The notes under the pieces were generated by a model, which worked only from the letters and a program-made list of their open reading frames with translations, was not told the origin of the DNA and ran no database searches. Made by a program: the position numbers and the translations under genes. 14,476 nucleotides of DNA from assembly GCA_934702165.1 (NCBI GenBank), contig CAKUYG010000035.1:1-14476 (forward strand), given 5' to 3'. How positions within the stretch are numbered: position 1 is the first letter of the stretch; the number at the start of each line of letters is the position of its first letter. Source of the DNA: an uncultured Bacteroidales bacterium (GTDB lineage: Bacteria; Bacteroidota; Bacteroidia; Bacteroidales; UBA932). Positions 1 to 4,440 of this stretch are shown here, piece by piece.

Positions 1-314
1 TCGTTGTACGTGTTGGCCTTGAGCAGCGCGATCTCGCTGTCCTTCGCGGCCAGCTTCTGTTCGCGTTCCAGCTCGTAGCGCGAGACGTGCATGTTCTCAC
101 TGCACGTCGGCTCCTGCTGCCGTGTGGCCAGTGCAGCAGCCAGCGCAGCCATGGCAGGCGTAGCCGCAGCTGCCGCGTCGACAGCTGCCGACCGGTTGTT
201 CTGGCCGAGGCCGCCCAACAGATTGCCAAGGCCGCCGTTTGCCAGGCTCAGTGCGGCTCCGCCGATGCCAAAGCCCAGCGCTGTGCCCGCAAGGCCCTTG
301 CTTGCGTATTCCAT
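1..314 (-). CDS. Gly/Ala-rich protein of unknown function, 3' end outside window (partial)
   Basis: The ATG at 314-312 is preceded by GGGGGA about 7 nt upstream, and the frame stays open for 104 codons to the window edge, so the C-terminus is missing. Residues 1-40 are Gly/Ala/Leu-rich, beginning MEYASKGLAGTALGFGIGG and containing a GGLGNLLGG run. They are followed by an Ala-rich stretch at about 43-65 and a charged, probably helical segment (RYELEREQKLAAKDSEIALL) that could form a coiled coil. The Gly-rich, weakly hydrophobic start followed by a helical tail recalls small structural proteins of unknown function that I associate with Clostridia phages, but I cannot name the family. It is transcribed away from the plus-strand operon. 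It may belong to a neighbouring phage module or to flanking DNA. The plus-strand open frames across it are shadows. Confidence 0.65.
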   Translation of the reverse strand, partial: MEYASKGLAGTALGFGIGGAALSLANGGLGNLLGGLGQNNRSAAVDAAAAATPAMAALAAALATRQQEPTCSENMHVSRYELEREQKLAAKDSEIALLKANTYN

Positions 315-342
315 AAAAAAATCCCCCAAATCAAAAATAGTA

Positions 343-354
343 AGCTGGCCAGCT
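343..354. repeat. 12-bp perfect palindrome
   Basis: AGCTGGCCAGCT is a perfect palindrome 29 bp upstream of the minus-strand start at 314. It could be a protein-binding site for that gene. No convincing minus-strand -10/-35 pair at normal spacing was found beside it, so its role is unknown. Confidence 0.4.
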
Positions 355-411
355 CCTATCCTCAGTCTACCGTTTCCCCCGCTCCGCTGGGGGACATTTG
401 CGGGACGTCTG

Positions 412-433
412 TGTACCATTTATGTACCATTTA
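412..433. repeat. Two tandem copies of an 11-bp direct repeat
   Basis: TGTACCATTTA occurs twice head to tail (412-422 and 423-433) with no mismatches, just upstream of the T-rich tract leading into the plus-strand promoter. It lies in the non-coding gap between the two divergent genes. It could be a binding site for a regulator or recombinase, or part of an attachment region. Nothing in the window decides between these. Confidence 0.6.
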
Positions 434-457
434 TTTTTTGATTTTTTCATTTTTCTC

Positions 458-486
458 TTGACATTTACGCTCATTGAGCGTATAAT
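458..486 (+). promoter_or_regulatory. Consensus sigma-A promoter for the three-gene plus-strand operon
   Basis: TTGACA (458-463) and TATAAT (481-486) match both consensus hexamers exactly and are separated by the ideal 17 nt (464-480). The preceding 25 bases are very T-rich, which may act as an upstream element. Transcription would start near 493, leaving a leader of about 40 nt before the ATG at 532. Such a strong promoter normally needs repression, and a palindrome occupies its spacer. Confidence 0.9.
466..482. promoter_or_regulatory. 17-bp palindromic operator inside the promoter spacer
   Basis: TACGCTCA-T-TGAGCGTA has two perfect 8-bp arms around a central T at 474. It fills the spacer and reaches the first two bases of the -10 hexamer, so a bound dimer would block RNA polymerase. 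The obvious candidate binders are the two HTH proteins encoded downstream in the same operon (811-1521 and 1518-1856), giving negative autoregulation. A host or phage repressor encoded elsewhere is the alternative. The palindrome is seen in the sequence; its ligand is inferred. Confidence 0.75.
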
Positions 487-531
487 AAAGCCATAAGATA
501 AATCAAGGCGATAAGCCGGGAGGTAACAAAA

Positions 532-807
532 ATGGCACTCAACACTTACGGTATTAAAATGATCGGCCTGCGGAAGACGTCCGGCGCGACGATCAACAGC
601 AGCAACGGCTACAGCCAGATTTCCTATGACAAGGCGACCGGTGAGCTCCTCGAATCCTGGCACGTCGGATCCCCGATGGACAGCTGGGCGGAATATCATG
701 ACCATGATGTGATCCACGTCTGCAACACGTCCCGTCACATGACGATGCAGCAGCTTGCCGATGCCGTCCACTGCGCACTGACCCACCGCCCGCTTGAGGC
801 ATTTTAA
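532..807 (+). CDS. 91-aa protein of unknown function, first gene of the operator-controlled operon (candidate anti-defence protein)
   Basis: The ATG at 532 has GGGAGG at 518-523 with an 8-nt spacer and is the first gene after the promoter. The protein is small, soluble-looking and has no signal peptide or membrane segment. It contains a central polar beta-like stretch (NGYSQISYDKATGELLESWH) and a His-rich acidic patch (EYHDHDVIHVC). It ends in a likely helix (TMQQLADAVHCAL). I do not recognise the family. Only three bases separate its stop from the next ATG, so it is co-expressed with two HTH proteins. A small unknown protein ahead of HTH regulators under a palindromic promoter resembles acr-aca operons, so an anti-CRISPR or other host-takeover role is a reasonable but unproven guess. 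Confidence 0.85.
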   Translation: MALNTYGIKMIGLRKTSGATINSSNGYSQISYDKATGELLESWHVGSPMDSWAEYHDHDVIHVCNTSRHMTMQQLADAVHCALTHRPLEAF

Positions 808-810
808 TCG

Positions 811-1521
811 ATGGCAGCGGGGAGACTGCCGGACGGCGGACGCAGAAAGATTGGCGGTACGGACTTCTGCGTCAGCTGCGGGAAGCCATATATTATAACC
901 GCTCCCGCGCAAAGCTACTGCCCGGAGTGCGCGCCGATTAAGCGCACAGAAGACCGGAGCGCATACGTGAGAGTGTCTGCCGGAAACGGCCCCCGAAGGT
1001 TGGGCACAACGGACGTGTGCGCACGGTGCGGCACCATTTACACACTGACAGGGCCAAGGCAAAAATATTGCCCCAAGTGCGCGAATGCGCTGAAACTCAA
1101 CATATCCCGGCGTCACCTGGGTGATACGGCAACCTGTGAGATGTGCGGCGATGAATATACCATTGCCGCCGGGAACCAGCGGTTTTGCCCGCGCTGCTCG
1201 CGCGTCCCGTCTGCGATAAAAAGGACGGTAACGCCGCCCAGGCGGAAGCCGCGCAGGCGGAAGCCGCACGGGAAGACGATCCGTGATGATCTTGACTGCG
1301 TTCCGTCGACGTTCCGCGACCTGCTTGATCGTTACGACATAACGCAAAGCCGTTTTGCGGAATACTTGGGCCTTGACGTTAGCACCGTTAGTAAATGGTG
1401 CTCTGGAAAAATCGCATGCAGGCCTTATATCATTGCTATGGCCGCGAAGATTCTGTCGCTTGCCGCCGACGAGGTGCGCGGCGACGCCGAAAATTGCAAA
1501 AATGAGGAGGAGCCAACATGA
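811..1521 (+). CDS. Triple zinc-ribbon protein with C-terminal HTH domain
   Basis: The 236-aa product has three tandem zinc ribbons, each C-x2-C-x13-C-x2-C: C20/C23/C37/C40, C70/C73/C87/C90 and C109/C112/C126/C129. Each repeat has the pattern CxxCGxxYxxxxxxQxxCPxC. A highly basic linker follows (about 138-156, with RRKPR repeated), then an XRE/Cro-like HTH at about 167-217. The latter contains the TQSRFAEYLGLDVSTVSKW helix-turn-helix core. It probably binds DNA or RNA through both the ribbons and the HTH, and may regulate its own promoter. The start at 811 lies 3 nt after the preceding stop. Only a weak GAGG lies upstream, which suggests translational coupling. The stop overlaps the next ATG as ATGA. 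I know no named protein with exactly this architecture. Confidence 0.88.
   Translation: MAAGRLPDGGRRKIGGTDFCVSCGKPYIITAPAQSYCPECAPIKRTEDRSAYVRVSAGNGPRRLGTTDVCARCGTIYTLTGPRQKYCPKCANALKLNISRRHLGDTATCEMCGDEYTIAAGNQRFCPRCSRVPSAIKRTVTPPRRKPRRRKPHGKTIRDDLDCVPSTFRDLLDRYDITQSRFAEYLGLDVSTVSKWCSGKIACRPYIIAMAAKILSLAADEVRGDAENCKNEEEPT
1239..1268. repeat. 15-bp tandem duplication in the basic linker of the zinc-ribbon/HTH gene
   Basis: CAGGCGGAAGCCGCG (1239-1253) is followed directly by CAGGCGGAAGCCGCA (1254-1268), with one mismatch. The unit length keeps the frame and duplicates an Arg/Lys-rich pentapeptide. It looks like a recent slippage or duplication event that increased the positive charge of the linker between ribbons and HTH. 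Confidence 0.85.
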
Positions 1522-1856
1522 AACTCACGCCCGCAATCCGCGCTGCTCTCTACGCCGAAACCGGCGCATACACTGACCGCGACGCCTATATCTCGGATCT
1601 GGCACTATCAAGCATCTGGGGCGACGCTGAAGACGCCGAGATCCCAGCGGAACGGCTTGCACTGCTCTGCGCGGTCTGGGACGGCGCGCACTGCACAGTC
1701 CCGGAGCTGCTTAAAAAATACGGGCTTACACAGACTGGCTTTGCGCAGTATTTTAACGTCCCCCTGCGCACCGTGCAGGGCTGGTGCCTCGGTGAGCGCG
1801 CATGCCCGCCGTATGTGATCGCGATGGCCGCGGAGATCTTGAGCAAAAACGTGTAA
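1518..1856 (+). CDS. 112-aa HTH protein, probable regulator (paralogous HTH to the preceding gene)
   Basis: The ATG at 1518 overlaps the preceding stop by 4 nt and has a strong GAGGAGG about 8 nt upstream. Residues 1-55 are an acidic, mostly helical N-terminal part I do not recognise. Residues 61-110 are an XRE-like HTH with the core TQTGFAQYFNVPLRTVQGW. By eye about half of the residues (26 of 51) match the C-terminal HTH of the preceding gene, including the shared W-C-x-G and A-C-x-P-Y-x-I-A-M-A-A-x-I-L motifs. The two genes therefore arose by duplication or domain capture. The protein could be an Aca-like autorepressor acting on the palindrome at 466-482, possibly as a homodimer or with its neighbour. 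That target is inferred from context only. Confidence 0.88.
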   Translation: MKLTPAIRAALYAETGAYTDRDAYISDLALSSIWGDAEDAEIPAERLALLCAVWDGAHCTVPELLKKYGLTQTGFAQYFNVPLRTVQGWCLGERACPPYVIAMAAEILSKNV

Positions 1857-1879
1857 CAGTAAATTTTGAAAATCCGAAA

Positions 1880-1915
1880 AATAAAAGCCCGTGGATCACT
1901 CCACGGGCTTTTATT
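1880..1915. terminator. Bidirectional intrinsic terminator between converging operons
   Basis: A perfect 16-bp stem (AATAAAAGCCCGTGGA and its complement) closes a TCAC loop. Read on either strand, the GC-rich core is followed by a T-rich tail: CTTTTATTC on plus, and CTTTTATTTTT on minus, which is the better one. It lies 24 nt after the stop at 1856 and overlaps the stop of the minus-strand HTH gene ending at 1911. It therefore ends both the plus operon and the phage late operon. Confidence 0.92.
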
Positions 1916-2156
1916 CTGTATGCTGCCTTCCGGCGATGCGGCGGGCAATTGTGATGATGTGCGGCAGGCGGCGGGAGATGGTTTTGCGGTCGACGCCGAT
2001 CTCGGCGGCGGCGTCCATCTGCGGGAGCCTGCGCACGATATACAGTCTTACGATCTGCTGATCGATCTGATCCAGTATGCCCTCGTCAGTGATGCGCTCC
2101 CAGTCGCTGCGCGTCAGATCCTCCAGCTCCTTCGGCAGAGCCAGGCGCGCAGTTAT
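1911..2156 (-). CDS. Small sigma-70 region-4-like HTH protein without a canonical start codon
   Basis: An open frame of 81 codons runs from an ATA codon at 2156-2154 to a TAA at 1913-1911; an in-frame TGA at 2165-2163 blocks any earlier start. The product (xTARLALPKELEDLTRSDW at its start) has a helical N-terminal half. It then has a region-4-like HTH, IVRRLPQMDAAAEIGVDRKT, continuing ISRRLPHI. Such small sigma-like HTH proteins occur in Firmicute phages. It is the last gene of the late operon, 40 nt after the endolysin stop. AGGGAG lies about 9 nt before the ATA, exactly where a start codon should be. ATA may be a near-cognate start, a mutated ATG, or a sequencing error; a CTG at 2144 is the next option. 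Gene reality is likely; the start is uncertain. Confidence 0.68.
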   Translation of the reverse strand: MTARLALPKELEDLTRSDWERITDEGILDQIDQQIVRLYIVRRLPQMDAAAEIGVDRKTISRRLPHIITIARRIAGRQHTE

Positions 2157-2196
2157 TTGCTCTCACTCCCTTCGGCCCGCCGCATCCGGCGGCAGC

Positions 2197-2895
2197 TTAC
2201 TTGTCAAATACGCCTGTACGGTCGAGGATGACCAGCATCCGGACGTTATCCTCGGCAAGGTCCAGCAGCAGATCTTCGCCCTCGCCGCCCTTGCCCTTGA
2301 GCAGGCCCTTTCCCACCAGCTTGTCCAGCGTCTCGCGGTACGTCTTGTTCGTGACGTCTTTCAGCTTTTCGTATCTCACTTCTTCCGCCTCCTCCAGCAG
2401 ATTCTTAAATTTCTTCCATTCGCCCTCGTCGATCATCGGCGCAGGGCATTTTTTGAGGCTCACATCGTAGTGGCGCACGACGTACTTGACGTTCGGCAGC
2501 TGCCTTTTGAGCTGCGCGTACAGCTCCGCCGCGTGCCGCTGCGTCTCGATGGGGATGTAATACCGCCCGGCGGCGTCTGTGTGGCTGACCATCTCGATCG
2601 ATACCGAGTTGTAGTTGTTGACGAGTTTGCCATACGGCCCCTTGCTGCCGTCTCCGACTGACCAGGCGACCGTATCCAGAGGGACGCACTCATAAGCCGT
2701 CTCACCCTCGTCGACGACGTAGTGGGCCGAGGCCTTGCGGCCCTCGCTTCCGCCCTCAAAATACCGGGCGTTGCCCTTGGCCGTCGCCATCTGGCCGGTG
2801 TTGGCCGTGTAGTGCATGACGATGGCGGTGATGGCGGAGAGCTTGCGCTTTCCGCCGTGCCACTTCGCCCGGATGGATCTATCGATCTCCATCAT
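2197..2895 (-). CDS. Endolysin: N-acetylmuramoyl-L-alanine amidase (Amidase_2 type)
   Basis: The 232-aa lysin cuts the bond between N-acetylmuramic acid and L-alanine in peptidoglycan. The zinc-amidase fold spans about 18-155. Likely zinc ligands are H28 (IVMHYTANT), H142 (VVRHYDVS) and C150 (KKCPAP), and the likely catalytic acid is E101 (NSVSIEM). The 160-232 region is a charged helical C-terminal domain ending in a DLAEDNVRMLVILDRTG motif. I take it as a probable cell-wall-binding or regulatory part, without a named match. There is no signal peptide, in keeping with release through the adjacent holin. Its start overlaps the holin stop by 4 nt (ATGA). A second ATG one codon downstream could also be used. 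It lies at the end of the tail operon, the usual lysis-cassette position. Confidence 0.95.
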   Translation of the reverse strand: MMEIDRSIRAKWHGGKRKLSAITAIVMHYTANTGQMATAKGNARYFEGGSEGRKASAHYVVDEGETAYECVPLDTVAWSVGDGSKGPYGKLVNNYNSVSIEMVSHTDAAGRYYIPIETQRHAAELYAQLKRQLPNVKYVVRHYDVSLKKCPAPMIDEGEWKKFKNLLEEAEEVRYEKLKDVTNKTYRETLDKLVGKGLLKGKGGEGEDLLLDLAEDNVRMLVILDRTGVFDK

Positions 2896-3086
2896 TCTTC
2901 CTTGACCTCCGGAAGGCCAGCGACGCTCGTCAGCAGAGACAGGATGCCCGCCAGCGCCGAGGCCGAGGCGACGGCGATCCAGTTGACGTCAGACAGGATC
3001 ATGCTTGTACCGATGGTTGCTACTGCCGTCTGGGCGACAGTCTTGATCGCGCGGATGCCCGCGGCTTTCCACCATTTTGCGTTCAT
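2892..3086 (-). CDS. Holin, r1t type
   Basis: The 64-aa protein has two hydrophobic segments, at about 11-31 and 37-58, with a short turn (SDVNW) between. A positively charged N-terminus (MNAKWWKAAGIRAIK) precedes them and the tail is acidic (EVKEE). The size, topology and the ASALAGILSLLTSVAGLP motif are those of r1t-like phage holins, which open the cytoplasmic membrane for the endolysin at lysis. I chose the ATG at 3086 because AAAGGAG lies 8 nt upstream of it. A longer frame begins at a TTG at 3104 that lies immediately before that ribosome binding site, which would have to fall inside the coding sequence, so it is unlikely. It overlaps the endolysin start by 4 nt. Confidence 0.93.
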   Translation of the reverse strand: MNAKWWKAAGIRAIKTVAQTAVATIGTSMILSDVNWIAVASASALAGILSLLTSVAGLPEVKEE

Positions 3087-3125
3087 ATGTAGTTCTCCTT
3101 TCAAATTCGCGCCTTGCGGCGTGTG

Positions 3126-3419
3126 TTACAAAATTTTGCCCAGCACCCAGCCGATGATGCCCGTGACCAGCGCGGTCGCGACGATCTTGATCAGCGTGTC
3201 CCAGTGTTTGCCCGGCCGCGCGGTCAGCGTGTCCACGCTCTGCTGCATGCCGTCGATTTTATCGTCGAGCGTCTTCATGTGTTCTGCCATTACGGCTACA
3301 GCCTCCGCAAGCTTGGTCACAGCGTCTGTTTTTTCTTCCAGCACCTTGATCCGCCCGGTGTTTCGCTTAACGTCGCCGCGGATCTCCGCGACTGCAATGC
3401 TCAGATCCTGCAAGTCCAT
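3126..3419 (-). CDS. XhlA-like lysis accessory / membrane-anchored coiled-coil protein
   Basis: The 97-aa protein has an N-terminal heptad-like coiled coil (about 1-70, including VKRNTGRIKVLEEKTDAVTK) and a single C-terminal membrane helix (about 75-96, TLIKIVATALVTGIIGWVLG). This is the topology of the XhlA family from Bacillus PBSX-type lysis cassettes, which works with the holin and amidase. The start has AGGGAG about 6 nt upstream. Its position directly before the r1t-type holin and endolysin completes a three-gene lysis cassette. An alternative reading is a second small holin or an antiholin. Confidence 0.85.
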   Translation of the reverse strand: MDLQDLSIAVAEIRGDVKRNTGRIKVLEEKTDAVTKLAEAVAVMAEHMKTLDDKIDGMQQSVDTLTARPGKHWDTLIKIVATALVTGIIGWVLGKIL

Positions 3420-3440
3420 GTTTTTCTCCCTTCTGCATTA

Positions 3441-3767
3441 TCAGATCGGCACAAAGGCCGCGTCTGTCCAGTCGGCTTTTTTCCCGGCTTCGCCCATCCA
3501 GACCTTGATCTCTCCGTTGTGCGTGTAGTAGGCGTTCTGGATGAGCGCCATGCCAGAAGCCCACGCGATCGGATTGTCAGCCGTGCCCTGTTTTACGGCC
3601 TGCTCAACGTACTCCTGCCGGACGAGGATCTTGTTGACGTAGATGTTCCGCCAGTCGTAGCCCAGCTTGTCCGACTGCGTCACGTCCTCCGTGATTCCGC
3701 CCGCCGCCTGCACCAGCTTGCCGTCTTTGATGGCGGTTTTGAGCTTTTCCAACTTATCCTGCGTCAT
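3441..3767 (-). CDS. Small tail-associated protein of unknown function
   Basis: The 108-aa product starts at the ATG at 3767, chosen for its GGAGG 6 nt upstream. A longer frame to 3788 lacks one and would lengthen the overlap. The N-terminal half is helical and polar (MTQDKLEKLKTAIKDG). The C-terminal half is rich in Trp and Tyr, ending NGEIKVWMGEAGKKADWTDA. The aromatic pattern is loosely reminiscent of small carbohydrate-binding modules such as CBM5/12, but that is only a resemblance. The gene lies between the tail adhesin and the lysis cassette and overlaps the upstream gene by 14 nt. I infer a fibre accessory or chaperone role from position alone. Confidence 0.85.
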   Translation of the reverse strand: MTQDKLEKLKTAIKDGKLVQAAGGITEDVTQSDKLGYDWRNIYVNKILVRQEYVEQAVKQGTADNPIAWASGMALIQNAYYTHNGEIKVWMGEAGKKADWTDAAFVPI

Positions 3768-4071
3768 AGACTGCCTCCAGTTCTGCAAGCGCGGCTTCCG
3801 CCTCGGTCAGCGGAACGGCTGCGCCATGCTGCTCGTAGCTTCCGACCGGCTCCGTTCCTTTCATTGTGTGTCCCTCCGTTCGGTACACTGTATCGGCCAG
3901 CGTTCGGTATTCGTTTCCTTCCTTATCCGTCTGCGTGATTGCCTTTTGTGCGCAGAAGCCTTCTGCTTCGCTCTCCCCGCATGGGACATAGCAACCGTTT
4001 TGATGCAGCCTGATCGGGATAACTCTGTCCGCGTATCCTGCAAACGTTTCTCCGCTCGTGATTATATACAT
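3754..4071 (-). CDS. Conserved phage protein of unknown function, 105 aa
   Basis: Translation starts at the ATG at 4071, with GGAGGGG 4 nt upstream, inside the last codons of the preceding gene (10-nt overlap). The product begins MYIITSGETFAGYADRVI. It contains a compact Cys/Gly segment (NGCYVPCGESEAEGFC) and ends in an Ala/Glu-rich helix (TEAEAALAELEAV). No membrane segment or signal peptide is present. I recall similar short proteins downstream of receptor-binding genes in Clostridia phages, but no function is known to me. A role in tail-tip assembly or as a fibre accessory is possible from its place in the operon. Confidence 0.82.
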   Translation of the reverse strand: MYIITSGETFAGYADRVIPIRLHQNGCYVPCGESEAEGFCAQKAITQTDKEGNEYRTLADTVYRTEGHTMKGTEPVGSYEQHGAAVPLTEAEAALAELEAVYDAG

Positions 4072-4430
4072 GCGTCCCCTCCAATCTTTGCCTTGTATAT
4101 TTGCTTCAACAGGCTTGTGCTTGCGGTCCGCAGCCGGTTTTTCCAGTAGCCGTTTTCTTGCCCCGGCCATTTTTCATCCGTAAAGTCTTCGCCGCAACCG
4201 TTTCTCGTGTACCAGCGGTACAGATCGTTCAGCATTTTCTGCCGCTCGGCACCTTCCTGCGTGTTCGGCCTGAAATGCTCCCATCCGTTTTCGGACGTCG
4301 CAGCGCATATCCGCCTGCCGTCCGATGCAAACAGAAACCCTTCGATTTCCGATACCACAGTTCCGTACCGGAGATTAAATTCCCCCTCTATCCCCGCTCC
4401 ACGAAAGCGCTTATATACGATATACTCCAT
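4062..4430 (-). CDS. Conserved phage protein of unknown function, 122 aa
   Basis: The start chosen is the ATG at 4430, which has GAGGAA 7 nt upstream. The frame runs further upstream to 4469 only by overlapping the end of the adhesin gene. The protein begins MEYIVYKRFRGAGIEGEFNL, has a short beta-rich half with an SDGRRICAATSENGWEHF segment, then a charged helical half with many Trp, Arg and Lys. It is a candidate partner of the adhesin encoded immediately upstream, for example as a chaperone. It does not look like the small helical-bundle Avd protein of diversity-generating retroelements, and it has no reverse transcriptase motif. Function unknown. Confidence 0.83.
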   Translation of the reverse strand: MEYIVYKRFRGAGIEGEFNLRYGTVVSEIEGFLFASDGRRICAATSENGWEHFRPNTQEGAERQKMLNDLYRWYTRNGCGEDFTDEKWPGQENGYWKNRLRTASTSLLKQIYKAKIGGDACI

Positions 4431-4440
4431 GTATTTTTCC

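Noticed and set aside
376..393. CCCCC...GGGGG hairpin as a terminator
   Set aside because: Only five base pairs with a large loop and no T-run on either side; not convincing as a terminator.
367..1347. Minus-strand open frame of 326 codons
   Set aside because: It covers the promoter, the 91-aa gene and the zinc-ribbon gene in antisense; composition is Arg/Ala/Pro-rich and it has no ribosome binding site or domain.
1866..2661. Overlapping plus-strand frames opposite the endolysin and sigma-like gene
   Set aside because: They run through the terminator stem and antisense to two well-supported genes.
1911..4430. DGR template repeat or reverse transcriptase downstream of the adhesin
   Set aside because: All of this stretch is filled by small phage genes and the lysis cassette; I saw no near-copy of the adhesin C-terminal DNA and no YxDD-type RT motif.
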